A stretch of 64,000 bases of DNA from Flagellimonas maritima (GCF_003269425.1 NZ_CP030104.1:2351501-2415500); one strand, 5' to 3'; positions 16,147 to 24,821 are shown, counted from the first letter of the stretch. The notes: generated by a model not told the origin, from the sequence alone. Program-made: numbers and translations.

Positions 16147-19100
16147 ATGAAAAAATATAATATACATATCTTGTTAAATCTGTTGTTTCTAGCCATCGGT
16201 TTTTCACTTTTCGGTCAAACTTTTTGTCCAAGTATTCCTGAAAATTTTGGACATTCAGGAGGGGATACCACAATTTTAATTTTAGATATTTCATGCCGCC
16301 CTCTTTCTGCATTCAGCAATGTTCCTGGCTGGCTAACGGTCACAAGACCAAGTGGTAACATTAAAATAGTATGTCAAGCGAACACGGGTGCCAGTAGAAA
16401 TGCATCCATTACATATCAAACCAGTTCGGGTATGCAATTTTTATGGGTTAATCAGAATGCCTATCCAGCAGTGCCACTAATGCCAAGTATCACACAAAAC
16501 TGCGGAAGTATTGTTCTTACTCGTGGTAATCCACCAACCAATATAACATGGTATTGGCAAAGTTCTTCAGGGGGCACGAGTACTGTTAATTCTTCACCTT
16601 CCATAACACGTACCTCGGGTAGTGTTTACTACTTGAGAGCAAGAAATTCAGGTGGGGAATGGGGTACTGCCCGAACTGTAAACTATAGTATTAATTCAAT
16701 TCCTTCTATACCTTCAACACCATCCGTATCCAATAATTGCGGCAATAGTGTACTTACGCGTAGTAACCCACCAAATGGGGTAACTTGGTATTGGCAAAGT
16801 AGTTCAGGGGGTACAAGTATATCCAATTCCTCATCTAGCATCACGCTTACCAGTGGAAGTGTTTACTATTTGAGAGCAAGGAGCAGTAGTGGTTGTTGGG
16901 GAAGTGCCAGAACAGTAAACTATAGTATTAAACCAATACCACCCATACCATCTGTACCAACAATTACAAACAACTGTGATAGTACTGTTTTGACAAGGAG
17001 TAACCCGTCAAGTGGAACCACTTGGTATTGGCAAAGTAGTTCAGGAGGCACGAGCACATCAAACTCTGAGTTGAGTGTTATACGTACTAGTGGTAGTGTG
17101 TACTACTTAAGAGGCAGAAGTAGTGCTGGTTGTTGGGGTAGTTCTAGAACAATAAATTATAGTATCAATCAATCCTCTATCTATTATGCCGATACGGATG
17201 GAGACGGTTACGGTGATCCCAGTAACACCACCAATGCCTGTAGCCAACCCTCTGGTCACGTCATCAATAGTAGTGACTACGATGATGGTACTGTATTCAT
17301 AACCAATATTTTGCCACAAATGTACTATAGTGACAGGGATGGTGACGGTATCGGTGACGGTGCCAGTACGGTTTACACAAGTTTCAGGCTCTTGGGCTAT
17401 GCTAGCACTACAGGCGACCCCTGTCCAGATGATTCTGGTACAATTACTGGTTGCCCGGACCAAACCACCACATTGAGCAATGAGAACTACGTGCATACAA
17501 TTTCGTATCAAGACCCGAACGGTACAACAGCCATAGAGAGAGTGACCTATTACGATGGGTTGGGAAGGCCCATTCAGCAGGTAGGAATCAGGGCATCGGG
17601 CACTAGTAATGAAACCGCCACTGCGAATACCGCCGCAGGCTGGGCCATGGACTGGACCATTGGAGATGGCAGTACGGGTTTCTTCAACCAAAACGGCAAT
17701 ACTTCGGAGAACCAACGGGTATTGGCTCCCGGTCCCTTTGGGCAACAGGAGGTTGTCTGGAGGTGTGGCAACGACCCGGGAAGCAACTCCGACGGGGGTT
17801 GGAACACTGAATACTTCACAGTGGACAGGACCAAGACCTATCGCTATATGGTTTGGGTGAACCGTTTCCATTCCAATGACGGTACCACCTATCATGGTAC
17901 TCAGAACGTCGACAACCTTGGGGGCGGTGACAATGGTAACCCTTACTTTTGGAGCGGTGACCTGCCGCAATTGGGAGAGTGGTACCTATTGATTGGTATT
18001 GTGCACCCCTACGACCATGGTAGTGTGGATATCGGATTGAGTGGGGTGTACGACATCAACGGCAACAAGGTCATTGATGGAACGGAGTACAAATGGGGCA
18101 GTGGTACAACCACATCACGCTTCAGGAGCTACCTGTATTATAGCACGGATGTTAACGTACGGCAGTATTTTACCCAACCCATGCTTGAAGTAGTAGATGG
18201 TAGTGAGGTTCCGTTAAGTGCTTTATTTAACAACGGGCAGCCCAGCGATTTGGTATTTCACGTGGATTATGACGAGTACGGCCGGATGAACAGGGAATGG
18301 CTTCCCTATGTTCCTGTCATGGGGGCAAGTGGAAATTTCAGGACAGGAAATATTGAAATGGCAACCAAGCAGTATTATAGTTCGGTCTATCAATCAGATT
18401 TTCCTGTCATGGCCACCAATGACGTGAACGCTTATTTCGAAAAAGAGTTCGAGCCCTCCCCCCTGAACCGTGTGCTGAAACAGGCGGCCCCGGGAGAGGA
18501 CTGGAAGATGGGCAGCGGGCATGAGATTGAGTTTGAAAACAAAGTGAATTATTCATCAACAGATGCAGTACGTAGGTTTGAGGTTGTTTTTACAGGAGAA
18601 AATCCAGAAACACCTGTTTTAAACGAACTATCTGGAGTATATGATACCGGCGAACTTTACAAAACCGTGACCAAGGACGAGAACCATGACGGGACAACCT
18701 CCAAGCTGCACACCACCGAGTCGTATACCGACAAGCTGGGCCATGTGGTGCTCAAGCGGACGTATGGGGAAGTCGGGTCGCCGAGCGCAGTCGAGGCCCA
18801 CGATACCCATTACGTGTACGACGACTACGGCAACCTCACCTATGTGCTGCCGCCCAAGGTGGACACCTCCAACGGGGTCAGCGCCACGGAGCTCAACGAG
18901 CTCTGCTACCAGTACAAGTACGATCACCGCAACCGCCTGGTGGAGAAAAAAATACCGGGCAAGGGCTGGGAACATATCGTCTACAACAAGCTGGACCAAC
19001 CCGTGATGGTACAGGATGCGGTGCAGCGCACCGACAACGAATGGTCCTATACCAAGTACGATGCCTTTGGCAGGGTGGCCTATACGGGCATTGCGGACCT

Positions 19101-21429
19101 TGTCGCGACCAGGTCGCAGGCACAGGCCAACGTTGACGGGGCGGCCGCACAGTTCGAGGAAAGGGACGGCCCTGTGTACACCACAAACACCTATCCTTCC
19201 ATCTACGCCGTTCCCAACGTGCTGCACACGATGAACTATTACGATGCCTATGACTTTGACCTGCAGGGCTACACCATCCCCACCACGGTGCTGGGCCAGA
19301 CGGTCTCCCAGAACGTAAGGGGCCTGCCCACTGGCGGGGGCGTACTGGTGCTGGACGGCAACGGCGACAAGTGGGTGAGCTGGGCCAGGGCCTATGACGA
19401 AAAGGGCAGGGTCATAACGGAGGGCACCTTGAACGACTACCTGCAGACCTTCACGCAGGTGGAGACCAAGCTTGACTTTGTGGGCAGGCCGGAGCAGGTG
19501 GTCACCACCCACAGCAAGGGGGCAAACCCGCCGATAGTGACAACGGACGACTATGCGTACGACCATATGGGCAGGCTCACCCAGCAGACCCGGACCATAG
19601 GGGCCCATACCGAGACCATCGTGGAGAACACCTATGGTGAACTGGGGCAACTGGTAGGGAAGAAAGTTGGCGGCAACCTACAGACGGTGGACTATGAGTA
19701 TAATGTACGGGGATGGCTCAAACGTATCAACGACCACACGAGCATGGGCAACGACCTTTTCGCCTTCGATATCAACTACAACACGGCGGACCATGGGGGC
19801 ACACCGCTCTACAACGGGAACATCAGTGAGACGGAGTGGAAAACGGCCAATGTGGACAACGGCCTGAAATGGTACCGCTACGGCTATGATGCGCTCAACC
19901 GTCTGGGCCATGCGGTAAGCAACAACGGGAGATATGACGTTGGTAGCCCCACGGAGCCGATTGCCTATGACAAGAACGGGAACATCACCTTCCTGAAGAG
20001 AAAAGGGCACGTGGTGGAGAACCCCGATAATGCCATCACCGGAGACTTCGGTTCCATGGACCGCATGTACTATTATTACCCCGCCCAGAGCAACAAGGTG
20101 AGGAAGGTATCCGATTTTGCCAACGACGACCAGGGCTTCAGGGAAATCCCCGGCAGCACCGGGGACGATTTTAGCTATGACCTAAACGGAAACATGACAT
20201 CCGATGCCAATAAAGGGATAACATCGATAACGTACAACCACTTGAATCTCCCTGTACAGGTGAACTTTGGCAGTAACAATATCCAATATGTCTATGCGGC
20301 CAATGGAATAAAATTGAAGAAAACCGTAAACGATGGTGGTTCTTCCATATCCACGGAGTATAATGGCAACTTTATTTATAAGACTGTGGGTGGGAACAAC
20401 GAATTACAGTTCATTGGCCATTCTGAAGGTTATATAACCCCCAATGGTGGCAATGGATGGCAATACGTCTATAATTATAAGGATCACCTGGGCAATGTAA
20501 GGTTAAGCTATGCTGATGCTGATGGCAACGGTTCGATAGACCCTGCCAACGAGGTAATCGAGGAAAGCAACTACTACCCCTTTGGACTTGAACACAAAGG
20601 TTACAATAATGTCATCAACGGTACTGAAAACAACTACATGACCTATGTTGGGAAAGAGAAGAACGAAAGTCTTGGCCTGAACCTTCTCGAAATGGACTGG
20701 AGACAGTACGACCCTTCTATTGGAAGATTCATCGGAATTGATGCAATGGCTGAAAGTTTTGAAAGTTTTACCCCTTATCATTACGCCAACAATAGTCCTA
20801 TAATGTACAACGACCCTACTGGATTATTTACTAACGTAGTAAATGAGGACGACCCATCACAAACTTTCTTTATAGATGATGGTTTTGACTTTGAATTTTT
20901 TGTAACCGCTGATGAATTTGCAACAATAACGGAAGCGGGTGCTATTCCCAAAGAACTCAGGAGTAAATTCTTTAAAGCTTTTTTGGCAGAAGTCGGAAAG
21001 GAAATGAAGGTACAACGCGAGGATAATATAGTTAGTGATTTACTACATTTCTTCTTTTATGACGATATTGGAGATGGTATTGTAAATTCAGCAGAAGGAA
21101 AATACGGTGCAGCTGCTATATCGATATTCTTAGGTAAGCTTAAAAAAGGTAAGAAAGGTTACAATCTTGTGAAGAAACTAATGAAGAAAAGAAAAAGGTT
21201 ACCTACACCAGATTTAGACCCGGGAGAATTTAAGAAAAAAGGTGATAAATGGATTCATAAAGATACTGGTGCTATTTTTTCAAAATCAAAAACTAGTCAT
21301 GGCAACCCAGGTAATACTGGCGACCAATGGAAAGCATGGCCAAAGGGAACAACAGATTTTGGGAATACATCGAAGAAAGCAGGAACAAGGGTTACTATCG
21401 ATGGTGATGGTAATGTAATCGGAAATTAA
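16147..21429 (+). CDS. RHS repeat protein with predicted nuclease-like C-terminal tip (locus 2)
   Basis: A 1760-residue candidate toxin. Order: signal peptide (cleavage near LFGQT), a BACON-like domain (about 28-105), three tandem beta repeats of about 78 residues (WYWQSSSGGTS ... SGSVYYLRAR, 109-343), calcium-type motifs (YYADTDGDGYGDP), a DUF6443-like segment, the inserted domain shared with locus 1, YD repeats, and the core end (GRFIGIDAMAES ... DPTGL, about 1556). The tip (1560-1760) has a hydrophobic/basic stretch (GKLKKGKKGYNLVKKLMKKR) and a final 55-residue block (KGDKWIHKDTGAIFSKSKTS, then HGNPGNTGDQWKAW). That block resembles small Lys/His/Trp-rich polymorphic toxin domains, probably RNases; this is by pattern memory only. 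The core at about 18.6-20.0 kb is markedly GC-richer than the tip. Confidence 0.9.
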   Translation: MKKYNIHILLNLLFLAIGFSLFGQTFCPSIPENFGHSGGDTTILILDISCRPLSAFSNVPGWLTVTRPSGNIKIVCQANTGASRNASITYQTSSGMQFLWVNQNAYPAVPLMPSITQNCGSIVLTRGNPPTNITWYWQSSSGGTSTVNSSPSITRTSGSVYYLRARNSGGEWGTARTVNYSINSIPSIPSTPSVSNNCGNSVLTRSNPPNGVTWYWQSSSGGTSISNSSSSITLTSGSVYYLRARSSSGCWGSARTVNYSIKPIPPIPSVPTITNNCDSTVLTRSNPSSGTTWYWQSSSGGTSTSNSELSVIRTSGSVYYLRGRSSAGCWGSSRTINYSINQSSIYYADTDGDGYGDPSNTTNACSQPSGHVINSSDYDDGTVFITNILPQMYYSDRDGDGIGDGASTVYTSFRLLGYASTTGDPCPDDSGTITGCPDQTTTLSNENYVHTISYQDPNGTTAIERVTYYDGLGRPIQQVGIRASGTSNETATANTAAGWAMDWTIGDGSTGFFNQNGNTSENQRVLAPGPFGQQEVVWRCGNDPGSNSDGGWNTEYFTVDRTKTYRYMVWVNRFHSNDGTTYHGTQNVDNLGGGDNGNPYFWSGDLPQLGEWYLLIGIVHPYDHGSVDIGLSGVYDINGNKVIDGTEYKWGSGTTTSRFRSYLYYSTDVNVRQYFTQPMLEVVDGSEVPLSALFNNGQPSDLVFHVDYDEYGRMNREWLPYVPVMGASGNFRTGNIEMATKQYYSSVYQSDFPVMATNDVNAYFEKEFEPSPLNRVLKQAAPGEDWKMGSGHEIEFENKVNYSSTDAVRRFEVVFTGENPETPVLNELSGVYDTGELYKTVTKDENHDGTTSKLHTTESYTDKLGHVVLKRTYGEVGSPSAVEAHDTHYVYDDYGNLTYVLPPKVDTSNGVSATELNELCYQYKYDHRNRLVEKKIPGKGWEHIVYNKLDQPVMVQDAVQRTDNEWSYTKYDAFGRVAYTGIADLVATRSQAQANVDGAAAQFEERDGPVYTTNTYPSIYAVPNVLHTMNYYDAYDFDLQGYTIPTTVLGQTVSQNVRGLPTGGGVLVLDGNGDKWVSWARAYDEKGRVITEGTLNDYLQTFTQVETKLDFVGRPEQVVTTHSKGANPPIVTTDDYAYDHMGRLTQQTRTIGAHTETIVENTYGELGQLVGKKVGGNLQTVDYEYNVRGWLKRINDHTSMGNDLFAFDINYNTADHGGTPLYNGNISETEWKTANVDNGLKWYRYGYDALNRLGHAVSNNGRYDVGSPTEPIAYDKNGNITFLKRKGHVVENPDNAITGDFGSMDRMYYYYPAQSNKVRKVSDFANDDQGFREIPGSTGDDFSYDLNGNMTSDANKGITSITYNHLNLPVQVNFGSNNIQYVYAANGIKLKKTVNDGGSSISTEYNGNFIYKTVGGNNELQFIGHSEGYITPNGGNGWQYVYNYKDHLGNVRLSYADADGNGSIDPANEVIEESNYYPFGLEHKGYNNVINGTENNYMTYVGKEKNESLGLNLLEMDWRQYDPSIGRFIGIDAMAESFESFTPYHYANNSPIMYNDPTGLFTNVVNEDDPSQTFFIDDGFDFEFFVTADEFATITEAGAIPKELRSKFFKAFLAEVGKEMKVQREDNIVSDLLHFFFYDDIGDGIVNSAEGKYGAAAISIFLGKLKKGKKGYNLVKKLMKKRKRLPTPDLDPGEFKKKGDKWIHKDTGAIFSKSKTSHGNPGNTGDQWKAWPKGTTDFGNTSKKAGTRVTIDGDGNVIGN
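16471..17175 (+). repeat. three tandem repeats in the RHS N-terminus
   Basis: Three copies of about 235 bases encode residues 109-185, 186-265 and 266-343. Each has a Cys near its start (NNCG / NNCD), then VLTR.NP, WYWQSSSGGTS, SGSVYYLR and R.V/INYSI. The close similarity suggests recent expansion. Locus 1 has a different pair of Ig-like repeats at the same place. Confidence 0.85.
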
Positions 21430-21439
21430 TTTTTAAAAA

Positions 21440-21820
21440 ATGTACTTTGAAGATTTTTATTATAAAATAGAACCTCTATGGAATAGAAGTTTTACCCTAG
21501 AAGGTATAGAAGAAACGGAAACGTATTTTAGAGATATCAAACAAAACTATACTAAAATAGAAGGAGTAGTTGATTTTTCTAACAAAGAGGAATATAGTGA
21601 ATGGGAGAAAATGCTTGTATTTACTATGTATCAAACGTTGACGGCATTCGGCTTGGAAAAATGGAAAAAGCAGAAAGCAAAAACTCTTAATTTTGATGAA
21701 ATACCAATAAGGTTATTTGAAGAATATTTTAAAAAGAACTTAGAGCCCGAAGACGAATTTGAGGGTAACGAAGAATATTTGGAACAATACAAAGGGCTGA
21801 AAGCAGCAGCTTCAAAATAG
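21440..21820 (+). CDS. candidate immunity protein for RHS tip 2
   Basis: A 126-residue acidic, mostly helical protein without a signal peptide, so cytoplasmic. It starts MYFEDFYYKIEPLWNRSFTL, has ETYFRDIKQNYTKIE and a Trp-rich helix, and ends with an acidic segment (EPEDEFEGNEEYLEQY). No family was recognised. Its position ten bases after the RHS stop, its small size and its acidity against a very basic toxin tip are typical of immunity proteins. A cytoplasmic partner suits a nuclease tip that acts inside cells, in contrast to the lipoprotein behind RHS tip 1. Confidence 0.65.
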   Translation: MYFEDFYYKIEPLWNRSFTLEGIEETETYFRDIKQNYTKIEGVVDFSNKEEYSEWEKMLVFTMYQTLTAFGLEKWKKQKAKTLNFDEIPIRLFEEYFKKNLEPEDEFEGNEEYLEQYKGLKAAASK

Positions 21821-21826
21821 AGATAA

Positions 21827-22087
21827 AACAAAGAACCGGAACCAACAGTTCAGTATTCTTATAGCCATTTCCTGATATCATTCAAAGAGGGTACAAAAAG
21901 TAGCGTTCACAGTACAAGTGATGCAGGTACTTTGGCAGACGACCAAGAAGGTGCAGTTCGTAAAGCTGATAGCTTGCTTAGGACGGATCCTGATATAGAT
22001 TCGGTAAGGGTCAGCCCCCATTTTGTCAGGGCCATGGGGGCCAGCGAAAGAAGATTTAATAGAGATACAACAGTAACAAGAGACTAA
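21827..22087 (+). pseudogene. orphan C-terminal tip of a displaced RHS toxin
   Basis: An open frame of 86 codons plus a stop, with no start codon at its head; an in-frame TAA lies just before it at 21824. The translation runs through SHFLISFKEGTKSSVHSTSD, then AVRKADSLLRTDPDIDSVRV, and ends RRFNRDTTVTRD. It has clear coding character but no N-terminus, as expected for a displaced toxin tip. The next gene's ATG starts one base after its stop, repeating the tip/immunity spacing of the intact loci. The toxin type was not recognised. Confidence 0.6.
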
Positions 22088-22636
22088 ATGAAACCTATTT
22101 TCAATATTAAAAGAATTTCATTCCACATTTTGTTCATGGCTTATGTTGGTATGGCTGCCTATTTTATCGGTTGTAGAGATAAAGAGCAAAATGAAACGGA
22201 ATCTAATGAAGAAAATAAAGAGCAAGTCGTTTTTGAAATTCACACATCTGCCGATACAGTAACAGTAAATAAGTATTTGAGATGTTATGCATACTTGAAA
22301 AAATCCCATTTTAAGAATTCCGGAATAATAGTTTATATAGCAAATGATGATGAATATTCCCTTAAACAGAATTTGTCCAATGAATATGATGTAGCCATGG
22401 ATATTTTTCCTAATCTAAGTCATGATACGATCAATCAAAAATGGATTGGTCAATACGATTTTGATAAGACCGCGGTATTTGGAAGAAAGTTTAAATCTGT
22501 TGGGAAAGACACTATAAGGGGTTACATCCTTGAATACCAAAATAAGGAATTACCTATGGATTCTGTTTTCAAGAGCGAAGAAGTCAAAAAGTACTATTTT
22601 GAGAAAGAAATCTATGTAGATAGCTCGCAAAACTAA
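22088..22636 (+). CDS. putative lipoprotein, orphan immunity candidate
   Basis: A 182-residue protein with a long signal segment and a lipobox-like AYFIGC (Cys29), followed by an acidic Glu/Asn-rich linker (KEQNETESNEENKEQ) and a mostly beta domain (TADTV-type start, YIANDDEYSLKQ, KDTIRGYILEYQNKEL). No family was recognised. It begins immediately after the orphan tip, so it is the probable immunity partner of that lost toxin. Its last codons coincide with the start of an RHS-core remnant (22630 onward), so the cassette is followed directly by recombined RHS sequence. Confidence 0.6.
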   Translation: MKPIFNIKRISFHILFMAYVGMAAYFIGCRDKEQNETESNEENKEQVVFEIHTSADTVTVNKYLRCYAYLKKSHFKNSGIIVYIANDDEYSLKQNLSNEYDVAMDIFPNLSHDTINQKWIGQYDFDKTAVFGRKFKSVGKDTIRGYILEYQNKELPMDSVFKSEEVKKYYFEKEIYVDSSQN

Positions 22637-22713
22637 AAAAGATAGTGAGTACGGTCAACACCACGGATTATATAGGCAACCATGTGTACCAAGATGGACA
22701 GCTCCAATACCAA
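22630..22713 (+). pseudogene. remnant of an RHS core
   Basis: The frame reads KLKKIVSTVNTTDYIGNHVY, then QDGQLQYQ. This closely matches RHS protein 1 (KLKKIVSTGNTTEYAGNYVY, then ENGQLQFF, at about 9664-9745). It is joined to the lipoprotein gene through the shared run AAACTAAAAAAG, which also supplies that gene's stop codon. It is a piece of an older RHS gene left when a new cassette was inserted. Confidence 0.8.
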
Positions 22714-22759
22714 GATCAAATTGTGTGGACTGTGGATTTTAAAAAAGAAACAAAAAGAT

Positions 22760-23284
22760 ATGACAAAAATAAAATTGACCGTATTTGTTTTAATAATGTT
22801 GGGAGCATCTTCCTGTAAACAGGAGTCCAATAATAAAGATGCCTCTTCAAGTACCATTGGATCGCCTGTATTGAGCGAGAAAGTGGCCAATCAAAAAGAA
22901 GAGAAAGAACAAATAATTAAACCCATCGAAATTCCCAAAGACTGCAATCAGACCTTTGAGACTTTCTTCGAAAGATTTGCTAAGGACAGTGTCTTTCAAA
23001 AGAATAGGGTAAAATATCCTATGAAATGGTTTTATTATGAGAATTCTTATGATGAGCTAAAAATTGATGTTATGGAAAATGGAAAATTCTACTACATTGA
23101 TTTTACGGAGGATAAAGATGCGATGAATAAAGAATCGGGTAAATACACAGTATCTATTGATAAAAAATCTAATCATGTCGATTATCTTCTTAAGGGATAC
23201 GACAATGGATTGATGCTGACCTATAAGTTCAACTTAATAGACGGCTGTTGGTATCTGGTGGAGATATTGGACGAGTCTACTTGA
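22760..23284 (+). CDS. putative lipoprotein, second orphan immunity candidate
   Basis: A 174-residue lipoprotein with lipobox GASSC (Cys19). The start was placed at MTKIKLTVFVLIML (22760), because the upstream in-frame ATG (22682) would prepend RHS-remnant sequence without a signal. The mature part has a Ser/Asn/Glu-rich linker, then a compact domain beginning CNQTFETFFERFAKDSVFQK, with MKWFYYENSYDELKIDVMEN and a DYLLKGYDNGLMLTYKFNLI stretch. This resembles DUF4348-type lipoproteins of Bacteroidota; that family assignment is tentative. It sits among displaced RHS fragments and may be an immunity gene kept after loss of its toxin. Confidence 0.65.
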   Translation: MTKIKLTVFVLIMLGASSCKQESNNKDASSSTIGSPVLSEKVANQKEEKEQIIKPIEIPKDCNQTFETFFERFAKDSVFQKNRVKYPMKWFYYENSYDELKIDVMENGKFYYIDFTEDKDAMNKESGKYTVSIDKKSNHVDYLLKGYDNGLMLTYKFNLIDGCWYLVEILDEST

Positions 23285-23438
23285 ACAAAAACCATATAGA
23301 TTATTACAAGGCCATAATGAAAATGTCACTTTTTTTAGCCAAAGCGGAATTTTGGATGAAGAGGAAGGAGTTCTATTAAGTTATTTGGAAAAATGTGAGC
23401 AGATTGATGGGGGGTATTACGGTGTGGATGATCACTAG
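23283..23438 (+). pseudogene. short coding remnant at the end of RHS locus 2
   Basis: A frame of 51 codons plus a TAG, without its own start, overlapping the preceding stop. It reads PYRLLQGHNENVTFFSQSGI, then LDEEEGVLLSYLEKCEQIDG. It has coding character and is probably the C-terminal end of another lost cassette gene. No family was recognised. Confidence 0.35.
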
Positions 23439-23463
23439 TCGATTCCTACCAATACACAATAGA

Positions 23464-23492
23464 AAAAGACCATCCTACGGGATGGTTTTTTT
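23464..23492 (+). terminator. terminator closing RHS locus 2
   Basis: Seven-base stem ACCATCC / GGATGGT with a TACG loop, flanked by an A-run and followed by seven T's. As in locus 1, the T-run meets the reverse-strand stop codon of an XRE gene copy. Confidence 0.88.
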
Positions 23493-23721
23493 ATGCCTTT
23501 GAATAAGCCTTTTTGGTCTTGTGGTAGCTGATGGCCATATCGATAAGCTCGTAGATCTTGGTGCGCTCGGCTTCGGTAAAGCTCTCGATGTCCCTGACCT
23601 TCTGTAACAGTTCCTTGTCCATGATGGTGTCATCGCCCCCTAGCAGAAAATCGACGATAACGCCAAGCTCGTCGGCAATTGCCTTGGCGGTATCTATGGA
23701 CAGTTTGATCTCGTTGCGCTC
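23491..23721 (-). pseudogene. truncated XRE regulator (3' part only)
   Basis: This 231-base segment matches 11457-11687 of the intact XRE gene without gaps and encodes the C-terminal two thirds of the protein from the end of the helix-turn-helix onward. Homology stops abruptly at 23721 within the sequence for ...ERNE, so the N-terminal DNA-binding half is missing. The remaining frame looks intact, which suggests recent truncation. The breakpoint marks the right end of the RHS island. Confidence 0.9.
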
Positions 23722-23858
23722 AAAAGTCTAAATGCGGATAAAATCGAGAAATAGGTTTACAATAAGAGCAAATATGCCAACCATAACATTAAAAAAAAGA
23801 ATCCAAATCATTTAAACAACCTCACTTTGCCAAAAACAACATAAAGACTGTCAATAGG
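23722..23858. other. right junction of the RHS island, no gene seen
   Basis: Between the XRE breakpoint and the cyoE promoter. AT-rich, with no gene, direct repeat, tRNA or integrase recognised. Confidence 0.5.
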
Positions 23859-23889
23859 TTGGAAAAGAGGTAGCCCAGCATTATCTTTG
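23859..23889 (+). promoter_or_regulatory. Bacteroidota-type promoter for the oxidase operon
   Basis: TTG at 23859-23861 and TATCTTTG at 23882-23889, 20 bases apart. This matches the known TTG / TAnnTTTG pattern of Bacteroidota sigma factors. The expected transcript would start shortly before the cyoE ATG at 23910, giving a very short leader. Confidence 0.7.
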
Positions 23890-23909
23890 CCAGCCAATAT
23901 ATTTTGTGG

Positions 23910-24821
23910 ATGAAGTCTGCCGTAGGTTTTGCAAAAAATACATCATGGTCCTTAATTTTTGCCGATTTTAAGGAAATTACCAAAGCCAGACTATCTGTTA
24001 GTGTAGTTTTTTCATCCATTGCAGGTTATTTTCTTGGAGCTTCCCAAATAGATTTAGTATCCGTTGCCCTTTTGGCCTTTGGAGGTTATTGTATGGTAGG
24101 AGCATCAAACGCATACAACCAAGTCATAGAAAAGGATTTGGATGTATTGATGAACCGTACCAAGAACCGTCCAATCCCTTCAGGACGTATGTCGGTGAAC
24201 ATGGCTATGGCAATAGCGGTTGCACTTACGCTTCTGGGCATTTTGGCCTTGTATATACTAAGCCCTAAAACTGCTATGTTCGGTGCTATTTCCATATTTC
24301 TTTACACCAGCGTCTATACGCCTTTAAAGACAAAAACACCTTTATCTGTCTTTGTAGGGGCATTTCCAGGTGCCATACCTTTTATGTTGGGTTGGGTGGC
24401 GGCAACTAATAACTTTGGAATAGAGGCGGGAACACTTTTTATGATTCAGTTTTTTTGGCAATTCCCACATTTTTGGGCATTGGGCTGGATGTTGGATGAA
24501 GATTATAAAAGAGGCGGTTTTAAAATGTTGCCAACGGGGAAGAAGGACACAGGTACCGCATTGCAGATTATATTGTACACCATTTGGATGATAGTTATCT
24601 CCATAATGCCTGCATTTGGTTTCACTGGGCGATTACATTTATCCATCCCTGCAGCAATCATTGTACTTTTATCGGGATTGGTTATGCTGATTTTTGCATT
24701 CAGGTTATATGAAAAAAGAGATAATGTATCCGCAAGAAGGCTAATGCTGGCGAGTGTTACCTACATTACTTTAATACAGATAATATACGTATTGGACAAA
24801 TTCGGTCATACACTATTTTAA
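23910..24821 (+). CDS. cyoE: heme O synthase (protoheme IX farnesyltransferase)
   Basis: A membrane prenyltransferase of the UbiA family that adds a farnesyl group to heme b to give heme O, needed for heme-copper oxidases. The 303 residues have about nine membrane segments. The first Asp-rich motif is NAYNQVIEKDLDVLMNRTKN, followed by RPIPSGR; the second conserved region is YTPLKTKTPLSVFVGAFPGA. The ATG at 23910 was preferred; an in-frame TTG two codons earlier (23904) is possible. A good promoter lies just upstream, and oxidase subunit genes follow on the same strand. Confidence 0.96.
   Translation: MKSAVGFAKNTSWSLIFADFKEITKARLSVSVVFSSIAGYFLGASQIDLVSVALLAFGGYCMVGASNAYNQVIEKDLDVLMNRTKNRPIPSGRMSVNMAMAIAVALTLLGILALYILSPKTAMFGAISIFLYTSVYTPLKTKTPLSVFVGAFPGAIPFMLGWVAATNNFGIEAGTLFMIQFFWQFPHFWALGWMLDEDYKRGGFKMLPTGKKDTGTALQIILYTIWMIVISIMPAFGFTGRLHLSIPAAIIVLLSGLVMLIFAFRLYEKRDNVSARRLMLASVTYITLIQIIYVLDKFGHTLF

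Noticed and set aside
17107..17970. 287-residue reverse-strand frame
   Set aside because: Antisense to RHS gene 2 over its calcium-type motif and DUF6443-like region; low-complexity Thr/Val/Gly translation.
18628..19650. 340-residue reverse-strand frame
   Set aside because: Antisense to the GC-rich, conserved RHS core; such long frames arise from high GC and YD-repeat codon bias. No start context or domain.
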